Below, one piece after another: positions 38,609-47,988 of a stretch of 64,000 nucleotides of DNA (position 1 is the stretch's first letter; each line of letters starts with the position of its first letter). The DNA comes from Burkholderia ambifaria AMMD (lineage in GTDB: Bacteria; Pseudomonadota; Gammaproteobacteria; Burkholderiales; Burkholderiaceae): contig NC_008390.1 of the NCBI RefSeq assembly GCF_000203915.1, forward strand, positions 620,001 to 684,000, given 5' to 3'. The notes below the pieces were generated by a model. That model was not told the origin of the DNA and made no database searches. It worked only from the letters and a program-made list of their open reading frames with translations. The position numbers were made by a program, and so were the translations under genes.

Positions 38609-39787
38609 TCAGTTGCGCTGGCCGAACATCATCTGGCGCGCGATCGCCTTCTTCAGCGGCGGCACGAATTCGAGCGCGGTGAGCGCCGCGCCGCGCAGCA
38701 GCGGAAGGGGGCCTGCCTCGACCGTGAACAGGCGCGCGAGCGTGTCGGTCGCGCCGATCGTGAAGCGCCGGTCGAGCGCGCGCCGCGCGTTGAAGGTCGC
38801 GAGTGCGGTTGCTTCGAAGCCTTGCGTGGACAGCGAGTCGACGAGCGTGTGCGCATCGCGCAGCCCGAGGTTGAGGCCCTGGCCGGCGACCGGATGCAGC
38901 GTTTGCGCGGCATTGCCGACGATCGCGATGCGGCCGTTGACGAGCGTCTGCGCCGCGGTCAGCCCGAGCGGGAACGATGCGCGCGCGGCGATCGCGACGA
39001 ACTGGCCCATGCGTTCGCCGAACGCGGCGCCGAGTTCGCGCAGGAACTCGGCGTCGGGGAGGGCGGCGCGGCGGGCTGCTTCGTCGGGCATGCAGCACCA
39101 CACGAGCGAATAGTCGGCGCCGCCAAGCGGCAGCAGCGCTAGCGGGCCTTCGTGCGTGAAGCGTTCCCACGCGACGTTCGGGCGCGGCGCCGAGACGGTG
39201 ACCGTGCCGACGATCGCGGTCTGACCGTAGTCCCGGCGATGCTTGCCGGTCTCAGCCTGCTGTTCGTGGAACAGCCCGCCTTCCGCGTTGATGACGATGC
39301 GCGCGCGCAGCGTGCGCTGGCCTTGCGGGCCGTCGAGCGTCAGCGTGACGCCGTCGGCGTCCTGTTGCGGCGCGCGCGCGGTGGTCGAAGTAAGCCAGTC
39401 GACGCGCGTGCCGCGTACCGCCTGCGCGAGCGCCTGCACGATCGAGCCGTAGCGCACCACGTAGCCGAGCGCGGCGAGGTCGTGCTCGTCCCGGTCGATC
39501 AGCGTGCGGCCGAAATGGCCGCGCTGCGACACGTGGATGTGTTCGATCGGCGTCGCGTCGGCCGGCCACGCGAGCGTGTCGAGCAGCACGCGGCTGCCGT
39601 GCGACACGGCGATCGCGCGCGGATCGTTCGCGCTCGCGGCCGGCTCGCGCGCGTCGATCAGCGCGATCGACGCGTGCTGCGTCGCGCTGCGTCGTGCGAG
39701 CCAGCCGGCGAGCGCGAGCCCGACGGGGCCCGCGCCGACGATGGCAAGGTCGTGGTCCGGCGTGGCCGGGGAGGAAGCGGTCGTCAT
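38609..39787 (-). CDS. ubiH: UbiH/UbiF-family FAD monooxygenase
   Basis: A 392-residue flavoprotein hydroxylase of ubiquinone synthesis. The FAD dinucleotide motif is AIVGAGPVGLALAGWLARR, and the second FAD motif GNAAQTLHPVAGQGLNLGLRD is typical of UbiH/UbiF/UbiI. It follows pepP, as ubiH does in E. coli (pepP-ubiH), which favours UbiH (C4 hydroxylation). The paralogues are hard to separate by eye. The ATG at 39787 gives the family N-terminus. Confidence 0.85.
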   Translation of the reverse strand: MTTASSPATPDHDLAIVGAGPVGLALAGWLARRSATQHASIALIDAREPAASANDPRAIAVSHGSRVLLDTLAWPADATPIEHIHVSQRGHFGRTLIDRDEHDLAALGYVVRYGSIVQALAQAVRGTRVDWLTSTTARAPQQDADGVTLTLDGPQGQRTLRARIVINAEGGLFHEQQAETGKHRRDYGQTAIVGTVTVSAPRPNVAWERFTHEGPLALLPLGGADYSLVWCCMPDEAARRAALPDAEFLRELGAAFGERMGQFVAIAARASFPLGLTAAQTLVNGRIAIVGNAAQTLHPVAGQGLNLGLRDAHTLVDSLSTQGFEATALATFNARRALDRRFTIGATDTLARLFTVEAGPLPLLRGAALTALEFVPPLKKAIARQMMFGQRN

Positions 39788-39854
39788 CAGTGTTCGTGAA
39801 ACGGGGTAACGGTCAACGGCGGGTCGGCGAGATCGATGGCAGCCTGCGGCACGC

Positions 39855-41249
39855 TCAGGCGGCGTGCGCCGCACCCGCGCGCATCAGCGCCTCGATCTCG
39901 GCGGCCGCCACCGGCACGTCGCGCGTGATCAGCTCGCAACCGTGCTCGCGCACGATCGCGTCGTCTTCGATGCGGATGCCGATGTTCCAGTATTCGGACG
40001 GCACGTCGTCGGCGGCCCGCACGTACAGGCCCGGCTCGACGGTGAGCGTCATGCCGGGTTTCAGCGTGCGCCACGGCAGCGCGCCGTTGGCGTCGCGCTC
40101 GGCGAGCCGCTCGCGGTAGTCGCCGCAATCGTGCACGTCCATGCCGATCCAGTGGCCGGTGCGGTGCATGTAGAAGCGTGCGTACGCGCGCTCGGCGATC
40201 ACGTCGTCGACGCTCGCGAAACGGGTCTTCGGGATGATGCCGGTATCGAGCAGCCCCTGCGCGAGCACGCGCACGGCTGCGTCGTGCGGCGCCTCGAACG
40301 GCACGCCGGCGCGCGTCGCGTCGATCGCGGCCTGCTGCGCGGCGAGCACGATGTCGTACAGCGTGCGCTGCGCGGGCGAGAAGCGCCCGTTGGCCGGGAA
40401 CGTGCGCGTGATGTCCGACGCGTAGCCGTCGAGTTCGCACGCGGCATCGATCAGGATCAGGTCGCCGTCCTGCGCGGCCGCGTTGCCGGCCGGGTAGTGC
40501 AGCACGCACGCGTTCGCGCCGGCCGCGACGATCGAGCCGTACGCGGGCGCCTGCGCGCCGTGCTTGCGGAACGTATAAAGCAGCTCGGCCTCGAGTTCGT
40601 ATTCGCGGATGCCCGGGCGGCACGCCTGCATCGCGCGGCGATGCGCGAGCGCGGAGATGTGCGCGGCGCGCATCATGATCGCGAGCTCATGTTCGTCCTT
40701 CACGAGCCGCATGTCGTCGAGCAGCGGCGTGAGGTCGAGCATCGCGTCCGGCGCGGCGACACCGGCGCGCGCCTGCGCGCGCACCGCATCGATCCAGCCG
40801 GCGAGCTGGCGGTCGAACTCGGCCGATGCGCCGAACCGGTAGTGCACGGTGCCCGCATCGGCGAGCAGCCGCGGCATTTCGGTGTCGATCACGTCGACCG
40901 CATAGGCCGTGTCGAAACCGAACGCATCGCGCGCGGCCTCGGGCCCGTAATGGAAACCTTCCCAGATCTCGCGGTCGGCGTTCTTCGCGCGGCAGAACAG
41001 GATCGATTCCGGCGCGCCGTGCCTGGCCGCGTTCAGCACGAGCACGGCGTCCGGCTCGGTGAAGCCCGTCAGGTAATGGAAGTAGCTGTCATGCCGGTAC
41101 GGAAAGGCCGTATCGCGGTTGCGCAGCATTTCCGGCGCGGTGGGGACGATGGCGACGCCGCCGCCCGCGGCGCGCAGTGCGGCAAGCACGCGTTCACGGC
41201 GCTGGCGGTAGACGTCGACGGCGATGGCGGTATCGAGGGGCGCATTCAT
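39855..41249 (-). CDS. pepP: Xaa-Pro aminopeptidase (aminopeptidase P)
   Basis: A 464-residue M24 metallopeptidase that removes N-terminal residues before proline. An N-terminal AMP_N domain (about 1-150, with FPYRHDSYFHYLTGF) precedes the pita-bread domain. The two-metal ligands are visible: LIDAACELDGYASDITRTF (two Asp), HRTGHWIGMDVHD (His), MTLTVEPGLY (Glu) and IGIRIEDD (Glu). The ATG at 41249 is preferred over an upstream frame without similarity. It begins the minus-strand block leading to ubiH. Confidence 0.95.
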   Translation of the reverse strand: MNAPLDTAIAVDVYRQRRERVLAALRAAGGGVAIVPTAPEMLRNRDTAFPYRHDSYFHYLTGFTEPDAVLVLNAARHGAPESILFCRAKNADREIWEGFHYGPEAARDAFGFDTAYAVDVIDTEMPRLLADAGTVHYRFGASAEFDRQLAGWIDAVRAQARAGVAAPDAMLDLTPLLDDMRLVKDEHELAIMMRAAHISALAHRRAMQACRPGIREYELEAELLYTFRKHGAQAPAYGSIVAAGANACVLHYPAGNAAAQDGDLILIDAACELDGYASDITRTFPANGRFSPAQRTLYDIVLAAQQAAIDATRAGVPFEAPHDAAVRVLAQGLLDTGIIPKTRFASVDDVIAERAYARFYMHRTGHWIGMDVHDCGDYRERLAERDANGALPWRTLKPGMTLTVEPGLYVRAADDVPSEYWNIGIRIEDDAIVREHGCELITRDVPVAAAEIEALMRAGAAHAA

Positions 41250-41437
41250 TCGTGCGATTGTAGCGCCGCCGGGCGCGGCGCGTGAGGGCAGTGGCCGCAA
41301 GCGCCGCCGGACGGGGCTCGGCGACGGCTGTTGCAAACCATCCACAGGCCGGACGGGCGATTTTCTACCCGGCCGCGCCAGCCGGTTATGATCGACGACA
41401 ACGTATACTCTCGGCGGTTCCCTTAAAAAGGCAGATG

Positions 41438-42049
41438 ATGAAATTAATCGGTTCGCTCAGCAGCCCGTTCGTCCGCAAGGCGCGGATCGTGCTTGCTGAA
41501 AAGAAGATCGACTACAAGCTGGAGCTCGAGAACGTGTGGGCGCCGGAGACGAACATTCATGCATCGAATCCGCTCGGCAAGGTCCCGTGTCTCGTGATGG
41601 AAGATGGTGCCGCGGTGTTCGATTCCCGCGTGATCTGCGAATACGTCGATACGCTGTCGCCGGTCGGCAAGCTGATTCCGCCGTCGGGGCGCGAGCGTGT
41701 CGAAGTGCGTTGCTGGGAAGCGCTGGGCGACGGCGTGCTCGACGCGGCCGTCGCCATCCGTCTCGAACACACGCTGCGTGAAGAAGCCCAGCGCAGCGCG
41801 AGCTGGATCGCGCGCCAGCAGCGCAAGATCGACGACGGCCTCGTCGCGATGTCCCAGGGCCTTGGCGGCAAGACGTGGTGCGTCGGTAATCATTACACGC
41901 TCGCCGACATCGCACTCGGCTGCGCGCTCGGCTACCTCGACTTCCGGATGCCCGAGCTCAACTGGCGCGAGCGCCATCCGAACCTCGACAAGTATTTCGC
42001 GAAGCTGTCGCAGCGGCAGACGTTCGCCGACACGCTGCCGCCAGCCTGA
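41438..42049 (+). CDS. Glutathione S-transferase family protein
   Basis: A 203-residue protein. The N-terminal thioredoxin-like domain (MKLIGSLSSPFVRKARIVLA to residue 80, with NPLGKVPCLVMEDGAAVFDSRVICEYVD) holds the GSH-contacting Pro and the ES-type DS motif. The helical C-terminal domain contains TLADIALGCALGYLDFRMP. The catalytic Ser (SSPFVRK) resembles beta- and stringent-starvation-type GSTs. Two adjacent ATGs exist; 41438 has better spacing from AAAAAGG. It ends at a strong terminator. Substrate unknown. Confidence 0.88.
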   Translation: MKLIGSLSSPFVRKARIVLAEKKIDYKLELENVWAPETNIHASNPLGKVPCLVMEDGAAVFDSRVICEYVDTLSPVGKLIPPSGRERVEVRCWEALGDGVLDAAVAIRLEHTLREEAQRSASWIARQQRKIDDGLVAMSQGLGGKTWCVGNHYTLADIALGCALGYLDFRMPELNWRERHPNLDKYFAKLSQRQTFADTLPPA

Positions 42050-42081
42050 CCCGCTGCCGGCGGGCAGATCGAGCAGACAAA

Positions 42082-42112
42082 AGAAAAGCGCCCCGCGGGG
42101 CGCTTTTCTCTT
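42082..42112. terminator. Bidirectional terminator after GST gene
   Basis: A nearly perfect palindrome, AGAAAAGCGCCCC against GGGGCGCTTTTCT, flanked by T-rich ends on both strands. It serves the GST gene and the converging FMN protein gene. Confidence 0.88.
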
Positions 42113-42154
42113 TGGCGGATCGCCCGGGCGACGGGCGAGCGCAGGTCTTACGCG

Positions 42155-43774
42155 TCAGTCGATCGACGCGTAAACGGTTTCGCCGAGCACGAACGAATCG
42201 CTGCGCGCGATCGGCCACCACTTGTCGTACAGCGAATAGCCGCAGGTCTGGCCGTCGAGCAGCGCGCCGGGCTTCAGGTACTTCAGCAGCTGCGACATCA
42301 GCCGGACCTCGTGCGGCGCGACGCGCTGCACGATGTGATGCGCGCGCAGCTCGGACGGATGGCCGAGGCCGGCCGCCTGCACGAGCTCCTGCAGCGCATG
42401 CAGCGTATTGCGGTGGAAGTTGTACACGCGCTCGGCCTTGTCCGGCACGACGAGGGCGCGCTGGCGCACCGGGTCCTGCGTGGCGACGCCGGTCGGGCAG
42501 CGGTCGGTGTGGCAATGCTGCGCCTGGATGCAGCCGACCGCGAACATGAAGCCGCGCGCCGAGTTCACCCAGTCCGCGCCGATCGCGAGCGTGCGCGCGA
42601 TGTCGAACGCGGTGATGATCTTGCCGCTCGCGCCGATCTTCACGCGGTCGCGCACGCCGATCCCGACGAGCGTGTTGTGCACCAGCAGCAGCCCTTCCTG
42701 CAGCGGCACGCCGACATGGTCGGTGAATTCGAGCGGCGCGGCGCCGGTGCCGCCTTCCGCGCCGTCGACGACGATGAAGTCGGGCACGATGCCCGTCTCG
42801 ATCATCGCCTTCGCGATCCCGAAGAACTCCCACGGATGGCCGATGCACAGCTTGAAGCCGGTCGGCTTGCCGCCCGACAGCGTGCGCAGCCGCTCGACGA
42901 ATTCGAGCAGCCCGCGCGGCGTCGAGAATTCCGAGTGCGTCGCGGGCGAGATGCAGTCCTTGCCCATCGGCACGCCGCGCGTCTCGGCAATCTCGGGCGT
43001 GATCTTCGCGGCCGGCAGCACGCCGCCGTGGCCGGGCTTCGCGCCCTGCGACAGCTTGATCTCGATCATCTTGACCTGTGGGTCGGCGGCCTGCTTCGCG
43101 AACTTGTCCGGGTTGAACGTGCCGTCGTCGCTGCGGCAGCCGAAGTAGCCGGACGCGATTTCCCAGATGATGTCGCCGCCGTTCTCGCGGTGGTACTTCG
43201 ACAGCGAGCCTTCACCGGTGTCGTGCGCGAAACCGCCTTTCTTCGCGCCAAGGTTCAGCGAGCGGATCGCGTTCGCGGACAGCGAGCCGAAGCTCATCGC
43301 CGAGATGTTGAAGATCGAGATGTCGTAGGGTTGCGCGCGGTTTGCGCCGACCCGGATGCGGAAGTCGTGGTTCGGCAGCTTCGTCGGCGCGAGCGAGTGG
43401 CTGATCCATTCGTGCGCGACGGCCTTCACGTTCAGTTCGGTGCCGTACGGGCGGTTGTCGGCGACATTCTTCGCGCGCTGGTAGACGAGGCTGCGCTGCG
43501 CGCGCGAGAACGGTTTCTCGTCGGTGTCGTCCTCGACGAAATACTGGCGGATCTCGGGGCGGATGAATTCGAACAGGAAGCGGAAATGGCCCCACAGCGG
43601 GTAATTCCGCAGGATCGCGTGACGGTCCTGTTTCAGGTCGTACAGGCCGAGTGCGACGAGGGCGACGGGGATGATGATCCACAGCCAGGAAAGCACGTGG
43701 ATCGACGCGAGGGCGGCCGCTGCGACGAGCAACAGCACGGCACACCACATCGCGAGGTAGCGTCTGGAAAGCAT
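42155..43774 (-). CDS. Membrane-anchored glutamate synthase-like FMN protein
   Basis: A 539-residue protein. Two hydrophobic helices at the N-terminus (residues 4-45, YLAMWCAVLLLVAAAALAS and LWIIIPVALVALGLYDL) anchor the FMN barrel. The rest matches the FMN/Fe-S barrel of GltB: GEGSLSKYHRENGGDIIWEI, IEIKLSQGAKPGHGG, DGAEGGTGAAPLEF and GVRDRVKIGASGKIIT. The 3Fe-4S motif C-x5-C-x4-C is kept (CIQAQHCHTDRC). No glutaminase domain and no NAD(P)H partner are encoded here, so electrons and nitrogen donor are unknown. It is upstream of nothing obvious; the converging GST gene and terminator follow. Not a conventional glutamate synthase. Confidence 0.85.
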   Translation of the reverse strand: MLSRRYLAMWCAVLLLVAAAALASIHVLSWLWIIIPVALVALGLYDLKQDRHAILRNYPLWGHFRFLFEFIRPEIRQYFVEDDTDEKPFSRAQRSLVYQRAKNVADNRPYGTELNVKAVAHEWISHSLAPTKLPNHDFRIRVGANRAQPYDISIFNISAMSFGSLSANAIRSLNLGAKKGGFAHDTGEGSLSKYHRENGGDIIWEIASGYFGCRSDDGTFNPDKFAKQAADPQVKMIEIKLSQGAKPGHGGVLPAAKITPEIAETRGVPMGKDCISPATHSEFSTPRGLLEFVERLRTLSGGKPTGFKLCIGHPWEFFGIAKAMIETGIVPDFIVVDGAEGGTGAAPLEFTDHVGVPLQEGLLLVHNTLVGIGVRDRVKIGASGKIITAFDIARTLAIGADWVNSARGFMFAVGCIQAQHCHTDRCPTGVATQDPVRQRALVVPDKAERVYNFHRNTLHALQELVQAAGLGHPSELRAHHIVQRVAPHEVRLMSQLLKYLKPGALLDGQTCGYSLYDKWWPIARSDSFVLGETVYASID

Positions 43775-43886
43775 GGGGACTCCGTAAGAGAATGCCGCCA
43801 TGCGTACGCTGCGCGGCGGCGCACCGGCCGCGGCGGAATCGTGTTCCGCCGGGCGCGGCGTGCCGCAAGTCTAAACCGAATGGATG

Positions 43887-45041
43887 TCAGCGTGCTTCGG
43901 CCAGCGCGCCGGTGTGGCCCGCCGCCGGTGCCGGCGCCGTCTGGCCGGGTTGGCCGGTGGCCGCGAACTCGATGATGCCGCCGCCCAGGCAGATCTCGCC
44001 GTCGTACAGCACGGCCGACTGGCCGGGCGTCACCGCCCATTGCGCGTCGTCGAACGCGAGCGAGAAGCGCTCGCCGTCGGCGCGGCCGAAGGAACACGCG
44101 GCGTCGGCCTGCCGGTAGCGCGTCTTCGCGCCGCACGAGAAGCCATCGGCCGGCGGCTCGCCCGCGACCCAGCTTACGTTGCCGGCGACGAGCTGGCGGG
44201 ACAGCAGCCATGGATGGTCGTGGCCCTGCACGACGTACAGCGTGTTCGACGCGATGTCCTTCGCGGCGACGAACCACGGTTCGCCGCTGCCGTCCTTGCT
44301 GCCGCCGAGGCCGATGCCCTTGCGCTGGCCGAACGTGTAGAACGCGAGGCCGATGTGCTCGCCGATCACCTTGCCGTCCGGCGTCTTCATCGGGCCCGGT
44401 TTCGTCGGAAGATAGCGGTTCAGGAAGTCGCGGAACGGCCGTTCCCCGATGAAGCAGATGCCCGTCGAGTCCTTCTTCTTCGCGTTCGGCAGGCCGATCT
44501 GCGCGGCGATCTCGCGCACCTTCGTCTTCGGGATCTCGCCGAGCGGGAACATCGTCTTCGACAGTTGCGCCTGGTTCAGCCGGTGCAGGAAGTACGACTG
44601 GTCTTTCGTATGATCGAACGCCTTCAGCAGTTCGAAGCGACCGTCGCGCTCGCGCACGCGCGCGTAGTGGCCGGTCGCGATCATTTCCGCGTCGAGCGAC
44701 ATTGCGTGATCGAGGAACGCCTTGAACTTGATCTCGGCGTTGCACAGCACGTCCGGGTTCGGCGTGCGGCCCGCCGAGTATTCGCGCAGGAATTCGGCGA
44801 ACACGCGGTCCTTGTATTCGGCCGCGAAGTTCACCGCTTCCACGTCGATGCCGATCAGGTCAGCAACCGACACGACGTCGATCCAGTCCTGGCGCGTCGA
44901 GCAGTATTCGCCGTCGTCGTCGTCTTCCCAGTTCTTCATGAACAGGCCGACCACGTCGTACCCTTGTTCCTTCAGCAGCCACGCGGTCACCGACGAATCG
45001 ACGCCGCCCGACATGCCCACTACTACACGGCGCTTGGTCAT
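43887..45041 (-). CDS. mnmA: tRNA-specific 2-thiouridylase MnmA
   Basis: A 384-residue enzyme that installs the 2-thio group on the wobble uridine of Lys, Glu and Gln tRNAs. The PP-loop SGGVDSSV is in [18 protein letters not shown]. The two catalytic cysteines are in [12 protein letters not shown] and [22 protein letters not shown] and [14 protein letters not shown] are typical. The C-terminal 20 residues ([15 protein letters not shown]) are a lineage-specific tail. It overlaps the NUDIX gene by four bases. Confidence 0.97.
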   Translation of the reverse strand: MTKRRVVVGMSGGVDSSVTAWLLKEQGYDVVGLFMKNWEDDDDGEYCSTRQDWIDVVSVADLIGIDVEAVNFAAEYKDRVFAEFLREYSAGRTPNPDVLCNAEIKFKAFLDHAMSLDAEMIATGHYARVRERDGRFELLKAFDHTKDQSYFLHRLNQAQLSKTMFPLGEIPKTKVREIAAQIGLPNAKKKDSTGICFIGERPFRDFLNRYLPTKPGPMKTPDGKVIGEHIGLAFYTFGQRKGIGLGGSKDGSGEPWFVAAKDIASNTLYVVQGHDHPWLLSRQLVAGNVSWVAGEPPADGFSCGAKTRYRQADAACSFGRADGERFSLAFDDAQWAVTPGQSAVLYDGEICLGGGIIEFAATGQPGQTAPAPAAGHTGALAEAR

Positions 45042-45547
45042 TTGCTTACCGCCTGGCGGTCGAATGCGTCCGGACGCGGCGCGACCGAATGCGTATGCAG
45101 GAAATCGAGCGGAATGCGCCGCCCGGCGAGATAGTCGTCGACGCAGCGCATTACCGCCGGCGAGCGGTGGCGCTCGCTGCACGCGCGCAGTTCGTCGGCG
45201 CTCATCCACAGCGTCCGGACGATGCCGTCGTCGAGCACGTGGCCCGGCAGCGGCTCGCCGGCCGTGCCGCAGAACGTGAAGCGCAGGTAGGTCGCGCCGG
45301 CGGTGCCGGGGCGGTCGTAGTGCGCGAGATAGACGCCGACGAGCGCGTCGGGCACGAACGGATGCGCGGTTTCCTCGAGCGTCTCGCGGATCACGGCGTC
45401 GGCGAGCGTCTCGCCGGCTTCGAGATGGCCGGCCGGCTGGTTGATGCGCAGGCCCGTGGAGGTTTCTTCCTCGATCACGAGAAAGCGACCGGCGCGCTCG
45501 ACGAGCGCTGCGACGGTCACATGCGGGGTCCAGATTTCGGGTTTCAT
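45038..45547 (-). CDS. NUDIX hydrolase (NudJ-like)
   Basis: A 169-residue NUDIX protein. The Nudix box [20 protein letters not shown] fits GX5EX7REUXEE. It overlaps mnmA by four bases, as nudJ lies next to mnmA in E. coli. NudJ removes phosphates from hydroxymethylpyrimidine pyrophosphate and nucleotides, so that role is plausible. The upstream-flanking tandem repeat array begins 140 bases before its start. Confidence 0.88.
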   Translation of the reverse strand: MKPEIWTPHVTVAALVERAGRFLVIEEETSTGLRINQPAGHLEAGETLADAVIRETLEETAHPFVPDALVGVYLAHYDRPGTAGATYLRFTFCGTAGEPLPGHVLDDGIVRTLWMSADELRACSERHRSPAVMRCVDDYLAGRRIPLDFLHTHSVAPRPDAFDRQAVSK

Positions 45548-45980
45548 GGTTCGGCATTTTACCGGTTGCGCCCGGACGCTGCCGGCCCCCTTCGTTGGAC
45601 GGATCCGACCCTGGTCATTCGTGTCGTCGCTACGGGCGGCCGATTTGCCGTGGTGCGGATCGGCGGCGCGGCGCGCCCATTAGTGGCGAACGGCCGGAGC
45701 GGCCGGAACGGATCGAACGGCCCGAACGGATCGAACGACCCGAACGACCCGAACGACCCGAACGACCCGAACGACCCGAACGACCCGAACGACCCGAACG
45801 ACCCGAGACGAACGAGACGAACGAGACGAACGAGACGAACGAGACGAACGAGACGAACGAGACGAACGAGACGAACGAGACGAACGAGACGAACGAGACG
45901 AACGAGACGAACGAAGCGAACGAAGCGAGCGGACCGCGCGGATCGAGCGGATCGAAGACGCCGAATCACGCCCCCATTTT
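45548..45980. other. Intergenic region carrying the repeat array
   Basis: A 433-bp gap between the NUDIX gene start and the LysR gene end, both on the minus strand. About 270 bases are the 9-bp tandem repeat described separately. The 140 bases on the NUDIX side (45548-45687) presumably hold the nudJ-mnmA promoter. No gene recognised. Confidence 0.6.
45688..45957. repeat. 9-bp minisatellite (30 units in constant phase)
   Basis: A continuous period-9 array of 270 bases. The first five units are divergent (45688-45732, types GAACGGCCG and GAACGGATC). Eight identical GAACGACCC units occupy 45733-45804. Twelve identical GAGACGAAC units occupy 45805-45912. GAAGCGAAC and GAAGCGAGC follow, then three degenerate units to 45957. 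The 9-bp period keeps several reading frames open on both strands, which explains the low-complexity frames there. It is likely unstable in copy number by slippage. Confidence 0.92.
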
Positions 45981-46901
45981 TCACGGCGCGACGATCGCCG
46001 CGACACAGCCGGCGATCGTATCCCGCACGCGCACGATCGCCGGGTCGCGCTGCGTGCTCGTGCGCCAGCCGATCTCCACCGGGTAGCGCGGCAGCTCGAC
46101 CGGGCACGCGAGGGCGCGCAGCGACGTCGACTGCGCGATCGCGCGTGCCGCGTGCGCCGGAATCGTCGCCACCGCGGCGGAACCGGCGAGCAGGTACGGC
46201 AGCGCCGCGAAGTGCGTGGTCGAGGCCACGACGCGCCGCTTGTGGCCGAGCGCGGCCAGCGCCTCGTCGACGATCCCGATCACGCCGCCCGACGACACGA
46301 GCCCGTGATCGCGCTGCAGGAACTCGGCGAGCGCGAGCGTGCGCGGCGCTCGCGCGCGGCCGGACGGATCGATCAGGCACGCGTAGCCGCCCGTCGCGAC
46401 CGCGCGCCGGCTCAGGCCGTTGGCCGAGAACCCGCCCGACGCGATCGCGAGATCGACGCCGTGCCGCAGCAGCGCGTCGCCCGCGATGCCGCTGTGCGTC
46501 TGCCGGAAGATCAGCCGGATGCCTGCGGCTTCCCGCACGACCGCGTCGATCAGCGCGCGGCCGAGCGCGATCTCGAAGTCGTCCGACAAGCCGATCGAGA
46601 TCGTGCGGCCGACCCGCTCGCCGCCGTCGGCCGCGATCGCGAGGCTTTCGCGGCAGCGGTCGAGCGCATCGGACAGGATCGGCTTCAGTTCGTCCGCGCG
46701 CGGCGTCGGCGCGAGCCCGCGGCCGGTGCGCACGAACAGCGGATCGGCGTAGATCACGCGCAGCCGCGCGAGCGCCGCGCTGACCGCCGACTGCGTGAGG
46801 CCGAGCCGCAGCGCCGCGCGGCTCGCGCCGCCTTCCTCGTACAGCGCCTCGAACACCTTCAGCAGGTTCAGGTCGAGCCCGGCGATATCATCCGCATTCA
46901 T
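45981..46901 (-). CDS. LysR-family regulator next to nitrilase
   Basis: A 306-residue LysR protein. The N-terminal wing is [38 protein letters not shown], a variant of the usual LysR start. The effector domain spans about residues 95-295. It is divergent from the nitrilase gene, with a 81-bp gap holding repeated ATCGAT motifs. Nitrile or a derived amide/acid is a likely inducer, by position only. The 9-bp repeat array lies just past its 3' end. Confidence 0.85.
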   Translation of the reverse strand: MNADDIAGLDLNLLKVFEALYEEGGASRAALRLGLTQSAVSAALARLRVIYADPLFVRTGRGLAPTPRADELKPILSDALDRCRESLAIAADGGERVGRTISIGLSDDFEIALGRALIDAVVREAAGIRLIFRQTHSGIAGDALLRHGVDLAIASGGFSANGLSRRAVATGGYACLIDPSGRARAPRTLALAEFLQRDHGLVSSGGVIGIVDEALAALGHKRRVVASTTHFAALPYLLAGSAAVATIPAHAARAIAQSTSLRALACPVELPRYPVEIGWRTSTQRDPAIVRVRDTIAGCVAAIVAP

Positions 46902-46906
46902 GTCAG

Positions 46907-46945
46907 TTATCGTTGTATCGATTTGATCGATGAAATGATATCGAT
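46907..46945. promoter_or_regulatory. LysR/nitrilase operator region
   Basis: Three ATCGAT copies (46917-46922, 46926-46931, 46940-46945) and a TTATCG (46907-46912) that mirrors CGATAA at the right end. The central pair forms ATCGATTTGATCGAT. This is a plausible LysR-type binding region in the divergent promoter. Confidence 0.5.
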
Positions 46946-46982
46946 AAAGATGGCGTCACCTCGTTCACCCGGAGACGCCTTC

Positions 46983-47906
46983 ATGTCCACCTCAGTCATC
47001 GCCGCGCTGCAGATCGGCGCCTCGCCCGCCGGCACGCGCGCCACGCTCGACACGATCCTCGGCTACGAAACCGCGATCCGCGACAGCGGCGCGTCGCTCG
47101 TCGTGCTGCCCGAGGCCGTGCTCGGCGGCTATCCGAAAGGCGAGAGCTTCGGCACGCGGCTCGGCTATCGGTTGCCCGAAGGCCGCGACGCGTATGCGCG
47201 CTACGCCGCGCATGCGATCGACGTGCCGGGGCCCGAAACCGACGAACTGGCCGCGCTGTCGCAGCGTACGGGGGCGAGCCTCGTGGTCGGCGTGATCGAG
47301 CGAGGCGGCAGCACGCTGTACTGCACGGCGCTGTTCTTCGACCCGCGCGACGGACTCGTCGCGAAGCACCGCAAGCTGATGCCGACCGGCACCGAGCGGC
47401 TGATCTGGGGGCAGGGCGACGGCTCGACGCTCCCGGTGGTCGACACGGCCGCGGGCCGCGCGGGTGCCGCGATCTGCTGGGAGAACCACATGCCGCTGCT
47501 GCGCTGCGCGATGTATGCGAAAGGCGTGCAGATCTGGTGCGCGCCGACCGTCGACGAGCGCGACCTGTGGCAAAGCTCGATGCGCCACATCGCGCACGAG
47601 GGGCGCTGCTTCGTCGTGAGCGCGTGCCAGGTGCAGCCGTCGCCGCGCGCGCTGGGCATCGACGTGCCGGGCTGGGATCCCGAGCGGCCGCTGATCCGCG
47701 GCGGCAGCGTGATCGTCGGGCCGCTCGGCGACCTGCTGACGGAGCCGCTGATCGGCGAGGCGGGCCTCGTCACCGCGCGCATCGATACCGACGAACTCGT
47801 GCGGGCGCGCTACGACTTCGACGTGGTCGGGCACTATGCGCGCGCCGACGTGTTTTCGCTGCACGTCGACGAGCGGCCGAAGCGGCCGGTGGTGTTCGAA
47901 GGCTGA
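46983..47906 (+). CDS. Nitrilase (carbon-nitrogen hydrolase)
   Basis: A 307-residue nitrilase-superfamily enzyme that hydrolyses nitriles to carboxylic acid and ammonia. The catalytic triad is visible: Glu44 in [14 protein letters not shown], Lys in [20 protein letters not shown], and Cys in [14 protein letters not shown]. The GYPKG and [10 protein letters not shown] segments are typical of true nitrilases rather than amidases. The ATG at 46983 starts [10 protein letters not shown]. Substrate (aliphatic or aryl) is not readable. It is controlled, by position, by the divergent LysR protein. The downstream WYL regulator converges on it. Confidence 0.92.
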   Translation: MSTSVIAALQIGASPAGTRATLDTILGYETAIRDSGASLVVLPEAVLGGYPKGESFGTRLGYRLPEGRDAYARYAAHAIDVPGPETDELAALSQRTGASLVVGVIERGGSTLYCTALFFDPRDGLVAKHRKLMPTGTERLIWGQGDGSTLPVVDTAAGRAGAAICWENHMPLLRCAMYAKGVQIWCAPTVDERDLWQSSMRHIAHEGRCFVVSACQVQPSPRALGIDVPGWDPERPLIRGGSVIVGPLGDLLTEPLIGEAGLVTARIDTDELVRARYDFDVVGHYARADVFSLHVDERPKRPVVFEG

Positions 47907-47988
47907 CGGGCGTTGCCGGGGCGCCGACGTCCCGGCGCTCGAAGGGCGGCGCGGCTGGCGGGGCGGCATTCGGCTGCCGCCGCGCGCG

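Noticed and set aside
45688-45957. Possible CRISPR array
   Set aside because: Units are 9 bp with no spacers and no cas genes; it is a minisatellite.
45595-46086. A 163-codon frame with ERP and ETN repeats (and antisense versions)
   Set aside because: The frame is kept open by the 9-bp repeat period. No start signal or domain; overlaps the LysR gene end.
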